A stretch of 64,000 nucleotides of DNA from Bacteroidota bacterium (GTDB lineage Bacteria; Bacteroidota; Bacteroidia; Chitinophagales; Saprospiraceae). Under the pieces are notes generated by a model that was not told where the DNA came from, ran no database searches, and saw nothing but the letters and a program-made list of their open reading frames with translations. The first letter of the stretch is position 1. Every line of letters begins with the position of its first letter. Positions 48,935-57,523 of this stretch are shown in pieces. The DNA lies in contig WGNL01000018.1 of NCBI GenBank assembly GCA_016124585.1, positions 124,001 to 188,000 of the forward strand, in the 5' to 3' direction. The position numbers and the translations under genes were made by a program.

Positions 48935-49354
48935 CTACTTCCCGGTTTCGCCTTTTTCAAAATCCTTCAACAGCAGCCGCAGCGCTCCTGCCGAAATCCA
49001 TATTTCAGAGAGGCTGAAACCCAGCGACACAATCATCAGCAAAAGGCTAAGTACGAAGAACAAGGTGGCCGCCTGCTGTTTTTCCCAAAACAACAGGAAC
49101 ATGCACACGAAGCACATCAAAAAGCTGCCGATGGCAAATGCCTGCATCAGCCGTATCATGTTCAGCCGCTTCCGCAAATGCACGATTTGCTCCCGAAGCA
49201 CAGGTTGGTTCTCCTGTTGGTAACGGGCATGGAGGCTGCGGATGAGGTTCGCAATCGCCAGAAACTTATTAGTATAAGCCAACAGCAGCAGCGAAATGGC
49301 GGGGAATATGAGGGCGGGCGTGGCGAAGGTGATATGCATCGGGTGGGGGAACAT
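48935..49354 (-). CDS. DUF2721 family membrane protein, intact copy
   Basis: The 139-residue product has an N-terminal membrane helix (FATPALIFPAISLLLLAY), a basic helical stretch (LHARYQQENQPVLREQIVHL and RKRLNMIRLMQ), and two more hydrophobic helices (AIGSFLMCFVCMFLLFW and ATLFFVLSLLLMIVSLGFSL), as in DUF2721. Function unknown. The 117 bases spanning its start (49251-49367) are duplicated at 50178-50294, where only the first 35 codons survive. The intact copy has no promoter element of its own in the 24-base gap upstream and probably depends on the transcript from the nucleotidyltransferase cassette. Confidence 0.82.
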   Translation of the reverse strand: MFPHPMHITFATPALIFPAISLLLLAYTNKFLAIANLIRSLHARYQQENQPVLREQIVHLRKRLNMIRLMQAFAIGSFLMCFVCMFLLFWEKQQAATLFFVLSLLLMIVSLGFSLSEIWISAGALRLLLKDFEKGETGK

Positions 49355-49367
49355 GGTGGTGGATTTT
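49251..49367 (-). repeat. 117-bp direct repeat, copy A (start of intact DUF2721 gene)
   Basis: It aligns without gaps to 50178-50294 with 12 mismatches (about 90% identity), of which 10 are silent, one changes His7 to Gln and one lies upstream of the ATG. The two copies flank an 810-bp cassette. Confidence 0.92.
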
Positions 49368-49378
49368 ATTAACTGTAA

Positions 49379-49846
49379 TCAGCTCTTTTTCTTCTTTTTT
49401 AAATGTTCAATATCATTCAAATCCTTTGCCCTGCCTGCAGCCGTTTTGGCCTGAATAAGGTCATTAAAATGGACAACCCGCACTTTAAGCCCTTCAAGTT
49501 CATGTATTTCCGAATTTTTAAAAGCTGCCTCAAATTCAAGTCCTTTCACCGCTGTCATTAAATCTATACTGACGGGAGAAACGCCAAATGTAAATACGTT
49601 CACAGCAGGATTATTCAAAAAATTTGCTTCAGTCATGTCAAATATTGACATCCCGAAAGCTGCAAAAGCTTTCCTGATTTTATAGTAATTCTCAGGTGTT
49701 TTCCTTACCCAAATATCCATGTCACCCGTAGTCCGGGGGTAGCCATGTAGGATAACGGCATAGCCTCCTAAAAGCACATATTCAACTTTACCGTCATTGA
49801 AGCATCGTATAAAATCCTGAAAATCAAGGTTGAAGATATTTGCCAT
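49379..49846 (-). CDS. Nucleotidyltransferase-fold protein (DUF6036/AbiEii-like), putative toxin-antitoxin component
   Basis: The 155-residue protein has the DNA polymerase beta-type nucleotidyltransferase core: VEYVLLGGYAVILHGYPRTT followed by GDMDIWV supplies the glycine motif and the two catalytic Asp residues, with a third acidic residue likely in PVSIDLMTA. A C-terminal helix with AGRAKDLNDIEHL is typical of the family that marks tRNA or protein targets. The C-terminus is Lys-rich. Its ATG overlaps the stop of the preceding small gene as TGATG, a sign of coupled translation. The pair looks like a type II or type VII-like toxin-antitoxin module, but which gene is toxic is not evident. Confidence 0.82.
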   Translation of the reverse strand: MANIFNLDFQDFIRCFNDGKVEYVLLGGYAVILHGYPRTTGDMDIWVRKTPENYYKIRKAFAAFGMSIFDMTEANFLNNPAVNVFTFGVSPVSIDLMTAVKGLEFEAAFKNSEIHELEGLKVRVVHFNDLIQAKTAAGRAKDLNDIEHLKKKKKS

Positions 49847-50085
49847 CAGCAGTTGTGCTTGTGCATGGAAAAAGCGCTTTTATCCATGTGTGGAGGTTTT
49901 TTCATATCGAAGCCCCAAGCAGTGCTGATAAGATAAGCAGCCGCTGCCAATCGTTCAACAGGGCTTTTCGTTATCCAAAAGTCCAGCTGTTGGTCTGCCT
50001 CTTCCAACGTTTGCATTTTGAACTTCGAACGATCCATGCGGGGAAGTGCCGAGGTTGGAGACTGTATTTTTGCTCGATTAGGCAT
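49846..50085 (-). CDS. Small partner protein of the nucleotidyltransferase
   Basis: I chose the ATG at 50085 (79 residues) because a -7 element at 50104-50111 lies just upstream; a longer frame would run into the truncated DUF2721 copy. The core MDRSKFKMQTLEEADQQLDF followed by WITKSPVERLAAAAYLI is a pattern I recall from small proteins encoded just before nucleotidyltransferases in Bacteroidota. The C-terminus (PPHMDKSAFSMHKHN) is short and basic. It is soluble with no known fold. Translation is probably coupled to the next gene through the TGATG overlap. Confidence 0.7.
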   Translation of the reverse strand: MPNRAKIQSPTSALPRMDRSKFKMQTLEEADQQLDFWITKSPVERLAAAAYLISTAWGFDMKKPPHMDKSAFSMHKHNC

Positions 50086-50103
50086 TGGACTGTTTGATAT
50101 TGA

Positions 50104-50111
50104 CAAATATA
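50104..50111 (-). promoter_or_regulatory. Candidate -7 promoter element of the nucleotidyltransferase cassette
   Basis: On the minus strand TATATTTG matches TAnnTTTG and sits 18 bases before the ATG at 50085. It lies between the cassette and the truncated DUF2721 fragment, so the cassette carries its own promoter. Confidence 0.5.
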
Positions 50112-50134
50112 GTTGGTTTTGTAGTGAAAAACTT

Positions 50135-50281
50135 CTACTCACTAAACCGTACCGCTTTTTGGCTTGCATACATGCTAGCAATCGCCAGAAACTTGTTGGT
50201 ATAAGCCAACAGTAGCAACGAAATAGCTGGAAATATCAGGGCGGGCGTGGCGAAGGTTATCTGCATTGGGTGGGGGAACAT
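50135..50281 (-). pseudogene. Truncated DUF2721 gene copy
   Basis: Translation from 50281 gives 34 or 35 residues identical to the intact DUF2721 protein except Gln for His7 (MFPHPMQITFATPALIFPAI and on to FLAIA), then 13 unrelated residues and a stop at 50135-50137. Only the first membrane helix remains. It keeps a promoter element (50301-50308) that the intact copy lacks, so it marks the original gene position. Confidence 0.88.
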
Positions 50282-50294
50282 GGTGATGGATTTT
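50178..50294 (-). repeat. 117-bp direct repeat, copy B (truncated DUF2721 start)
   Basis: Partner of 49251-49367, offset by exactly 927 bases with no gaps. Outside the repeat on both sides the sequences are unrelated. Confidence 0.92.
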
Positions 50295-50300
50295 TGTAGG

Positions 50301-50308
50301 CAAAAGTA
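50301..50308 (-). promoter_or_regulatory. Candidate -7 promoter element of the original DUF2721 gene
   Basis: On the minus strand TACTTTTG followed by CC points to the truncated copy with a leader of about 15 bases. Confidence 0.45.
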
Positions 50309-50360
50309 GCCGAGTTTACTAACATCAAAATATGGCCAAAGAATCGGTCATAAACTGTTT

Positions 50361-51497
50361 TTACAGCTTGATGATTTTACTTGAAAATACTGAATCCCCT
50401 GTCTTGGCGGACAGCATATATATGCCAGCAGGCACATGATAAATATTTAATTGGTCATATTCTTTTGTTTGACCTTCAAAAACAGAGGTCGTGACCAGCC
50501 TGCCGAATTGGTCATAAATGTGGTATTCTCTTTGGCCCAACGGAAGATGCGACCATGCGATATTGATATTTGTTCGAACTGGATTTGGATAGGTTTTAAT
50601 CACAGCTTTTTCGGACAAAAAACGCTGCATTGAGTTGGATGGCTCCAGCAGTGAATAGCGGATGAAATCAAGCGTATGGTTCATTACCTCTGCTTGTTGG
50701 CGGGTGAAAAGGTTAGCGCAGCCAGCGTAGGTATCATCCATGTAATTCATGAACATGATGCCGGGAAAATTGGGAGAGCAGGCATCGGTTACAGGAAAAG
50801 ACAGGCATGAGTCAATTGCAGCCAAAGAGAAAGAACTTTGCAACTGGTCGGGTGTGTCGGTCAGTTCATCATTACCTCCCAATGCGGTGGAACAGGTGTT
50901 AAAGCTATTAAAAATATGCCGCAAACCTAGATAATGCCCTAGCTCATGTGTAAGGCGTTCTGCGGTGAATTCGATGCCAAGAAAATTGAATAAGACTATG
51001 CCATCAATAGCTTCGCCATGTTCGCTTGGAAAGGTAGAAAAACTGCCTGCTTGTCCATTTCCAAGTATCCATACATTCACATAGTGCTCGGTGTCCCAAG
51101 CCGACTTCCCCCCCATACCGTCAAATTTCATGATATTACTTGCTCCAAGATTGACCCATGATGTGAAATTAGCCTGTGTGTGAGTTATTCCTGAAGTAGC
51201 ATTGCCACCAGGGTCAATACTTACCAAAGCAAATTCAATTTCCGTATCAGCCGCCACAGGTTTGAAGGCGTCGGGCGTGTTGATGGTGTCAGCACCTTGC
51301 CTTCTGAAATCCAAGTTTACCTGAGCAATGAGTTGTTGTACATCACTATCGGGTATATCAAAAAACTCGTATTGGTACAATACATGAACCACTACAGGCA
51401 ATACCTTAATTGAACGGTCTTGTACTGGACGGTTCGTCTGTGCGACAGAAATAGTGACAAATAGCAATAGAATAATAATAGTCAGTAAAGTTTTCAT
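50361..51497 (-). CDS. Secreted M43-family (pappalysin-like) metalloprotease with T9SS sorting domain
   Basis: The 378-residue protein has a signal peptide (MKTLLTIIILLLFVTISVAQ). The catalytic domain carries the extended zinc motif HELGHYLGLRH (His184 onward), and a Met-turn is likely in FPGIMFMNYMDDTY, as in M43 cytophagalysins. The last 75 residues (VIKTYPNPVRTNINIAW, ending FSSKIIKL) form the T9SS type A C-terminal sorting domain. The protease is exported through the outer membrane by T9SS and probably cuts extracellular proteins. It is a single-gene unit; a weak TACCTTTA element lies near 51514 upstream. Confidence 0.93.
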   Translation of the reverse strand: MKTLLTIIILLLFVTISVAQTNRPVQDRSIKVLPVVVHVLYQYEFFDIPDSDVQQLIAQVNLDFRRQGADTINTPDAFKPVAADTEIEFALVSIDPGGNATSGITHTQANFTSWVNLGASNIMKFDGMGGKSAWDTEHYVNVWILGNGQAGSFSTFPSEHGEAIDGIVLFNFLGIEFTAERLTHELGHYLGLRHIFNSFNTCSTALGGNDELTDTPDQLQSSFSLAAIDSCLSFPVTDACSPNFPGIMFMNYMDDTYAGCANLFTRQQAEVMNHTLDFIRYSLLEPSNSMQRFLSEKAVIKTYPNPVRTNINIAWSHLPLGQREYHIYDQFGRLVTTSVFEGQTKEYDQLNIYHVPAGIYMLSAKTGDSVFSSKIIKL

Positions 51498-51654
51498 AAG
51501 CTAAGTTTTTCGGATAAAGGTAGAGCATTATGATAGTCTAAATGATTGCGGTTTTGCAACCTAGCTGCCAGTTTTTCCATTAATTGGCCTTTCTTATTAT
51601 TCCGAAAAATTGTGGTCAGTGTATGAAATACTATCCCAACCCAGAACAAAAACC

Positions 51655-51705
51655 CAACCCACCAACTGCCAACTGCCCCCTGCCAATTGCCAACTCCTAA
51701 TCCAC
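51655..51705. repeat. CCAACTGCC word repeats
   Basis: Direct copies of CCAACTGCC and variants (CCAATTGCC, CCAACTCC) run up to the stop codon of the S9 peptidase gene. It resembles the other word-repeat elements in being next to a stop codon, but I see no good inverted arm. Confidence 0.5.
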
Positions 51706-54525
51706 CCCCAACCTAATCCCCTTCTCCACCGCCGGCACACCCCTTACCATCCACTGCGGCTCAGGCTTATCCATCAGATAATGGTCAAAAAACTGGCTCA
51801 TGCGGAGCTGGAAATCCTTGCGGTTCTGGAGCTTGAGTGGCCAGTGCGGTTCGTCGTTGTAATTCAGCAGCCATGCGGGTTTGCCGAGGCGTCGCAGCGC
51901 CGTGAAGTACTCGATGCCCTGGTACCAGGGCACATGACCGTCGTTGTCGTTGGCCATGATGAGCAGTGGCGTGTTCACTTTGTCCAGCGAAAACAGTGGC
52001 GAATTTTCAATGTACCGGAGCGGGTATTCCCAAATCGTGCCACCGATCCGACTCTGCGTATGCTCGTACTGGAACATCCGGCTGAGGCCAGTCGCCCAGC
52101 GGATGCCGCCGTAGGCCGAGAACATATCCACCACCGGAGCGCCACTTTCCGCACAGCGGAACAGGTCAGTTTTCGTTGTCAAATACGCTACTTGGTAGCC
52201 GCCCCAGCTATGCCCTTGGAGACCGATGCGAGCCTTGTCCACAAAGCCTTTTTCAATCAGTGAAGTTACACCCGACACCACTGCATTGTAGCAGCTCTCG
52301 CCGGGGTAGCCCGTGCGATAGGTGATGTCTGGGTTGAAAATCAAGTAGTCACGACTGGCGTAGTAGGCGTAGTTGATGGTGGAGCGGTGCGGGTACGGGG
52401 CCCGGTGTTGGTGCAGGCCGTCGCTGCTGCGCTCGTAAAAATTCACGAGCATGGGGTATTGCTTCTTCGGGTCAAAATCGGCAGGTTTTACCAAAAGCCC
52501 TTGCAAACGCTGGCCGTCCAGCGCCGTCCATTCGTAGAGTTCGATGTTGCCCCAGCGGTATTCCGACTGCTGGGGGTTGGCATTGCTCACTTTTTTTATT
52601 TTTTGAAAAGTAAAATCCGAGTAAAGCAGGTCAGGAAAAGTCTGGAAATTTTCCTTCGTAAAAAGCAGTTTGTCAGCATCCTCCGCTTGCTGTGGATTCG
52701 AATAGGCAAAATCTTCCTTCAGCAACTGAATCGGTTGCCCAACACCCAACATCAGTAGGGCATAACCCTCGGCCTTGGTTTTTTCATCGAAAACATGAAG
52801 CAACAGGCGTTGACCCGGCATCACGTACCGTTCCTCCGGGTCGAGGCGGATGTAGCGGTATTGGGTACGGCTAGCCCGCCCATTGGTCAGGTTAATGGCA
52901 GCGGTTTGTCCAGTCGGGTCAAGCTGCCAGATATCGTAGCGGTCGTACACCAGCAGGTTGGTGGCATTGCCTGTCGAATCACCGACCCAACTGGCAAAGC
53001 CGTAGGGGGAGGGATAATCCGGCACATCGTTCAATTCATCGGAAAATGAAACAGTTCGATTGTCCGTGAGGCGCTTGGTATCACCTGTTTTCACCGAGTA
53101 AGCATACCATGCCGTGTCAATGTCGTTGTACCAAAAAGCATAGTCACCAGCAGGCGAGATCCTCGGAGTTCCACGCAGGCCAGTGGCTATCTCCTTGCGC
53201 CTACCCGTCCATTCATCCACCAGCCAGACATCCTTACGGGCTTCTCCCTCCCATGAAATTTGCTGCAAATAGGGCTGATCATTGATACCGATAGCCACGC
53301 TGCCCTTTCTGTCGGGGGGAAAGTTCATGTCAGGCATGTCAGGTGAGGCTAGTGGCATAAATCGGTCTTGCGAAACATGCCACACCACGTCGTAAGTGCG
53401 CTTTCGTTCCTGCTCTACGAGGGTTTTCTGGTTGGTGTGCAGCCGTCCGTCGGTGCTGGCCCAGACCTCCACGTTCACGATTTCGTCGTCGAGCAGGTTG
53501 GTGTCCTGCAAGATGGGCGGCGGGGCGATGCCGAAGTAGAGCTTCGAGCCGTCCTTACTGAAAACCGGCATGCCGTTTTCGCTCACCCTCCAGTTTTTTG
53601 GGAGAAATTGCGAAGCGGAATCAGCTAGGATTTGGGCTTCGTTCATGCCTTCTTCCCAATACAAAAGCGCAAAGGGAGGCACCTGCGCTTTTGTGGTGTC
53701 GAGGTTGGCAAAAAAAGCTAACTCTGTTCCTTTTTCATTGAATGTCAGGCTTTTATAGTCGCCTTTCTGTCGGACAAGCGGCTTCAGTTCCCGTTTTTTA
53801 CAATCAAATAAGTACACGCCTTCGGCCAATAATGAATCGCCTGTTCCACTGCTGTTGATAAGGATACGGGCCCCGTCCTTGGCCAGTCTGTAATCCCGAA
53901 CAAATGCCACGGTATCAGCCCGATTCGTGGCCATTTCCAGCAGCACGAGTTTAGAACCGTTATCCTTGCCCTCTTTTTTGGGCTTTTTTTCTTTCTTTTT
54001 CTCATCCTTCGGCAATACGGAGGTCGAATCCGTGGCAGGCTTTTCCTCTTTTTTTTGCTCAGGTTCAAATTGGTAAGCAAGCCAACCGTCCCATTTTTCA
54101 GGCATTGCGAAAGACTTCACATTCGGTATTTTTATAAAAGAACCTGTGCCAAGGTGCAGGATGCCAAGGCTGTCTTTAGTAAGTTCTTCCTTCTTCATCT
54201 TAAGGCGGCGCTGTGCTTTGATGCTATCTTCCATTGGTTTTATTTTGAACGCAATGAATTGATTATCAGCGGAAAATACAGCTCCCTCTCCTCGCTCGAA
54301 GCTACGGGTGGTACCATTGGCAGCGTTCCAGACGAGTAGCTTCCCGTCGCCCTCCTCGGCCTTGAGCGTGTAGATAACCCAGAGGCCATTGTTGGAGATT
54401 TTTGGTGATTGGATTTGATTCCAGTGGGAAAGGTCAGTGGGTTCGAGCTGTTTTTTTACAGGTGCTTGAGCTTGGATTTTTACCAAAAGCAAAAAGAAAA
54501 AAAATGGGACAAACTTGAATTTCAT
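51697..54525 (-). CDS. S9-family (prolyl oligopeptidase-type) serine peptidase, secreted
   Basis: The 942-residue protein has a signal peptide (MKFKFVPFFFFLLLVKIQAQ), a beta-propeller region and a C-terminal alpha/beta hydrolase. The nucleophile motif GLQGHSWGGYQVA gives Ser773; the catalytic Asp is likely in IMANDNDGHVPW and the His in NDEPHWPLK. A Lys/Glu-rich insertion (about 155-185: KKEEKPATDSTS, KKEKKPKKEGKDN) interrupts the first propeller part. DPP IV-like enzymes of this group cut dipeptides or short peptides in the periplasm. It is a single-gene unit. Confidence 0.92.
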   Translation of the reverse strand: MKFKFVPFFFFLLLVKIQAQAPVKKQLEPTDLSHWNQIQSPKISNNGLWVIYTLKAEEGDGKLLVWNAANGTTRSFERGEGAVFSADNQFIAFKIKPMEDSIKAQRRLKMKKEELTKDSLGILHLGTGSFIKIPNVKSFAMPEKWDGWLAYQFEPEQKKEEKPATDSTSVLPKDEKKKEKKPKKEGKDNGSKLVLLEMATNRADTVAFVRDYRLAKDGARILINSSGTGDSLLAEGVYLFDCKKRELKPLVRQKGDYKSLTFNEKGTELAFFANLDTTKAQVPPFALLYWEEGMNEAQILADSASQFLPKNWRVSENGMPVFSKDGSKLYFGIAPPPILQDTNLLDDEIVNVEVWASTDGRLHTNQKTLVEQERKRTYDVVWHVSQDRFMPLASPDMPDMNFPPDRKGSVAIGINDQPYLQQISWEGEARKDVWLVDEWTGRRKEIATGLRGTPRISPAGDYAFWYNDIDTAWYAYSVKTGDTKRLTDNRTVSFSDELNDVPDYPSPYGFASWVGDSTGNATNLLVYDRYDIWQLDPTGQTAAINLTNGRASRTQYRYIRLDPEERYVMPGQRLLLHVFDEKTKAEGYALLMLGVGQPIQLLKEDFAYSNPQQAEDADKLLFTKENFQTFPDLLYSDFTFQKIKKVSNANPQQSEYRWGNIELYEWTALDGQRLQGLLVKPADFDPKKQYPMLVNFYERSSDGLHQHRAPYPHRSTINYAYYASRDYLIFNPDITYRTGYPGESCYNAVVSGVTSLIEKGFVDKARIGLQGHSWGGYQVAYLTTKTDLFRCAESGAPVVDMFSAYGGIRWATGLSRMFQYEHTQSRIGGTIWEYPLRYIENSPLFSLDKVNTPLLIMANDNDGHVPWYQGIEYFTALRRLGKPAWLLNYNDEPHWPLKLQNRKDFQLRMSQFFDHYLMDKPEPQWMVRGVPAVEKGIRLGVD

Positions 54526-54612
54526 GCATCAATGGATTAGTAGTTGAGCGGTGAAAATAGAAATCGGTGGCGTTGCTTTTGCCTTTTTTGGGGTTATTTG
54601 CAAAAAAGCTTC

Positions 54613-55776
54613 ATGAAAAATACCCTGCTTCACCTCTTACTCCTTCTACCGTTTTTCTCCGTTGCACAAGACGGCAACCTAGTTTTCAATCCCGGCTTTG
54701 AAAAATTGCAGTCCAATGCCCCCGTAAAGCCCTGCTCCTATATTCAAAACGGCGAAACGTTTGACAAATCACTGGCCAACTGGACGACTTATCGAAGCAT
54801 GACCCCTGATATAATTATCTGGCAATCAGATATTTACGGAGACTGCTTTTTTCCAAAACCTCATGGTGGCGACAATGCAGTGGGTATCATCACTTACCAT
54901 CCACGCTATGATACAGGGCGCTACACCGACTTCCATGAACTGATCCGAGGGCAGCTCAGAATGCCTTTGGTTTATGGAAAAAAATACCGCATTGAAATGT
55001 ACGTCAGCCTATCGAATGCAACAGGGCTGCATCATCTGCAAACTATTTACGGGGAAAAAAGGGACATCCGCCCTACGGCGGCAGGCAACTTGGGCGTGCT
55101 TTTCGTTTACGACAAAAAGACCTACCCTGATGTGGATTCCAAGCCGCAGTTTCTGGTGACCGAGCCCATCGTCACTGCTGAGGGTGAATGGAAGCTCGTC
55201 AGCGGCACTTTCACCGCTGACCGGGAACATTCGTATTTTTTTATCGGCAATTTTGGGAAGGATGAAGACACCCCAACTTTGCTCGAAAACCCAAAACAGA
55301 TAGACAGCTTCAACATAGCAACGACCAACAATGTGGACAAAATAAAGCGGGTGGCCTACTACCTCATTGACGACATCCGAGTCGCACCCGCCGACGCTCC
55401 TCAGCCAAAGCCCGACCTATCTACAGCATTGAAGGTGGAAAAAACCTATACTTTTCAAAATGTAAATTTCAAAACTGGACAGTGGGACCTACTGCCGCCC
55501 GCCTTACCGGAACTGGACAGTCTTGCCGCTTTTTTGAAAGAAAATCAAAAAATAAAAGTGGAAATCGGCGGCCATACCGATGATGTGGGAAACGATGACG
55601 ATAACCAGTTGCTTTCGCAAAACAGGGCAGAATCAGTTGCCGACTACCTGATTTCCAAAGGAGTAAAACCAGAACGCCTTACCTACAAAGGCTACGGCGA
55701 ATCCCAGCCAATTGCCCCAAACTCTTCGGCAGCGGGGCATCTGCAGAACCGACGAGTGGAATGCAAAGTGCTTTAA
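54613..55776 (+). CDS. OmpA-family outer-membrane protein with N-terminal beta-sandwich domain
   Basis: From the ATG at 54613 the 387-residue product has a signal peptide (MKNTLLHLLLLLPFFSVAQ). A domain of about 250 residues (NLVFNPGFEKLQS to YYLIDDIRVAPAD) looks like a galactose-binding-type beta-sandwich. The C-terminal OmpA domain (about 275-387) has VNFKTGQWDLLPPALPELD, IGGHTDDVGNDDDN, LSQNRAESVADYLISKGV and a final NRRVECKV, with the Asp and Arg that bind peptidoglycan. It anchors an outer-membrane-facing module to the cell wall. It is followed by the lipoprotein gene at 55985 on the same strand. Confidence 0.9.
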   Translation: MKNTLLHLLLLLPFFSVAQDGNLVFNPGFEKLQSNAPVKPCSYIQNGETFDKSLANWTTYRSMTPDIIIWQSDIYGDCFFPKPHGGDNAVGIITYHPRYDTGRYTDFHELIRGQLRMPLVYGKKYRIEMYVSLSNATGLHHLQTIYGEKRDIRPTAAGNLGVLFVYDKKTYPDVDSKPQFLVTEPIVTAEGEWKLVSGTFTADREHSYFFIGNFGKDEDTPTLLENPKQIDSFNIATTNNVDKIKRVAYYLIDDIRVAPADAPQPKPDLSTALKVEKTYTFQNVNFKTGQWDLLPPALPELDSLAAFLKENQKIKVEIGGHTDDVGNDDDNQLLSQNRAESVADYLISKGVKPERLTYKGYGESQPIAPNSSAAGHLQNRRVECKVL

Positions 55777-55781
55777 CTGAC

Positions 55782-55792
55782 GATTTTCGATT
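55782..55792 (+). repeat. GATTTNNGATT word after the OmpA gene
   Basis: GATTTTCGATT starts five bases past the OmpA stop codon. A weak TTCGA...TCGAA stem surrounds it. It matches the shared core of the inverted-repeat family. Confidence 0.5.
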
Positions 55793-55850
55793 TTGCATTA
55801 TCGAATGTGTCACTGTGAAAAACCGTTCAAAGATTCCTCCTTTCTTAAGC

Positions 55851-55885
55851 GCCATTGGGGGGCATACCCAACCTTTGCCAATGGC
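55851..55885. other. Eight-base perfect inverted repeat
   Basis: GCCATTGG (55851-55858) and CCAATGGC (55878-55885) flank a 19-base loop in the gap before the lipoprotein gene. No U-run follows, so it is not a standard terminator. Confidence 0.5.
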
Positions 55886-55984
55886 TTACCGTTATGGTTT
55901 TAGGTGGCCGCAATGCAGTTACTGGTTGTATTTTTGTTTCCTTGAAAATTCGCCCCCTGTGTTGGCTCATAAAATATCCTGTTG

Positions 55985-57523
55985 ATGAAATTTTCTCAGT
56001 TTTTGTTTTTTCTGGTATTGCTAGCCGCAGCAATGCTTGGTTGCAAGCAATCGAACGAACTACTCGATGCCGATATCCTTTCCAGCGATGCCGAGTTTGC
56101 TATCCCATTGCTCAAGGCCCACACATCCATCCAGGAATTAATGGAAAACTTTGACGATTCTACCTACATTCAGGTTGACCAAGAAGGCATTGTGCACCTT
56201 CGCTATGAGGGAGATGTACTCACCCAGTCCGCTGATGAGTTTTTTGATGTCATAAAAACCTACCTACCAGCCCTTATCACAGTGGACAGCAATTATTTTA
56301 CCTTGGATTTCAATACCACCAACGACCAACTGAAGGTGGATTTTGCTCGCTATGGGAGCGGTTCCATCAGTGTAGGTGTAATTTCCGATTATGTTGGCAT
56401 GGTAGACCTGAATCTGACCATTCCTGAGGCGACAAAAAATGGACAGGCCTTGAGTGTACATCAGCAGTTTATGTCGCCAACTCCAAGCCAATCAATTCCA
56501 TTATTCTTGCCCGATTCCACAGTATGTACTGGTTACGAACTTCAGCCTATAAACGGAATGGTACATGTAAAGTATGTAGCCATAACCGATATGGGGGATA
56601 CTTTAGAATCAATGCCACTCGTTGTTTTGGTCAACAAAAACATCACCTTTTCCTACATCGAAGGCTATCTTGGCAACTTTACAAACCGGGGTAAAAGAGA
56701 CAGCGTCAGCATAGGTTTTTTCAAAAACTGGATTCAGGGTGACGTATTTTTTGACGACCCTGTGATTACCATGCATATTGAAAATTCCTTCGGGCTACCT
56801 ACTCGTTCTTCGATTGATACTTTTGACATTATCACCGCCGATAACCAGCGAATACCGTTAGAGAGTACGTTCATCAATGACACAGGCATTGACTTTGTGT
56901 ACCCGACCATACCAGAAGCAGGCGAATCCAAGAGCATGACTTTCACCTTCGATGCTGACAACTCCAACATTGAGGATGTACTTGGCTCACGCCCCATTGG
57001 CCTAGACTATAAGGTGGATGCCATTTCCAATCCTGACAGTCTCACTAACCTTCGGGGTTTTATCACTGACACCAGTTTCTACAAAATAAAAATTGAGGTG
57101 GACTTGCCACTGCACGGTTGGGCCACAGGCTTCGGCGTAGTGGATAGTTTTGATGTGGATTTTAGCAATTTTGATGAAATCAAAGAGGCCGAGTTCAAAA
57201 TGGTGGCTGACAACGGCATGCCCCTAGCTTTTGATGTTCAAGCTTATTTCATTGATTCAGCTGGCGTGGTACTAGATTCACTGTTTGACCAAAAAACTCA
57301 TGTCGTGAAAGGCGCGCCTATTAATTCTTCAGGCACGGTGACCAATAAATTGACCACCACCACTTTCGTCACCTTCGATGCCGACCGCTTTGAGAAAGTG
57401 AGGCCAGCGACCAAACTGGCACTCCATGCTTTTTTCTCCACTACCGAGGGCAACCAACAATCCGTCAAAGCCTTTGCCGACCAAGACTTAGAAATCAGGA
57501 TGGGGATGAAGGTGAAACGATGA
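55985..57523 (+). CDS. Hypothetical lipoprotein
   Basis: The ATG at 55985 gives MKFSQFLFFLVLLAAAMLGC, a clear lipoprotein signal with lipid on Cys20. The 512-residue mature protein is beta-rich and acidic, without cysteines in any evident pattern. It resembles large Bacteroidota surface lipoproteins of unknown function, with stretches such as ITMHIENSFGLPTRSSID and IKIEVDLPLHGWATGFGV that recur in such proteins as bacterial Ig-like or LolA-type sheets. I do not recognise a family. It may share a transcript with the OmpA gene 208 bases upstream. Its end carries a word-repeat hairpin. Confidence 0.68.
   Translation: MKFSQFLFFLVLLAAAMLGCKQSNELLDADILSSDAEFAIPLLKAHTSIQELMENFDDSTYIQVDQEGIVHLRYEGDVLTQSADEFFDVIKTYLPALITVDSNYFTLDFNTTNDQLKVDFARYGSGSISVGVISDYVGMVDLNLTIPEATKNGQALSVHQQFMSPTPSQSIPLFLPDSTVCTGYELQPINGMVHVKYVAITDMGDTLESMPLVVLVNKNITFSYIEGYLGNFTNRGKRDSVSIGFFKNWIQGDVFFDDPVITMHIENSFGLPTRSSIDTFDIITADNQRIPLESTFINDTGIDFVYPTIPEAGESKSMTFTFDADNSNIEDVLGSRPIGLDYKVDAISNPDSLTNLRGFITDTSFYKIKIEVDLPLHGWATGFGVVDSFDVDFSNFDEIKEAEFKMVADNGMPLAFDVQAYFIDSAGVVLDSLFDQKTHVVKGAPINSSGTVTNKLTTTTFVTFDADRFEKVRPATKLALHAFFSTTEGNQQSVKAFADQDLEIRMGMKVKR

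Noticed and set aside
49379-50085. Cassette considered as an integron-type or transposon insertion
   Set aside because: No integrase, transposase, attC-like palindrome or short terminal inverted repeats were seen. The flanks are long direct repeats instead.
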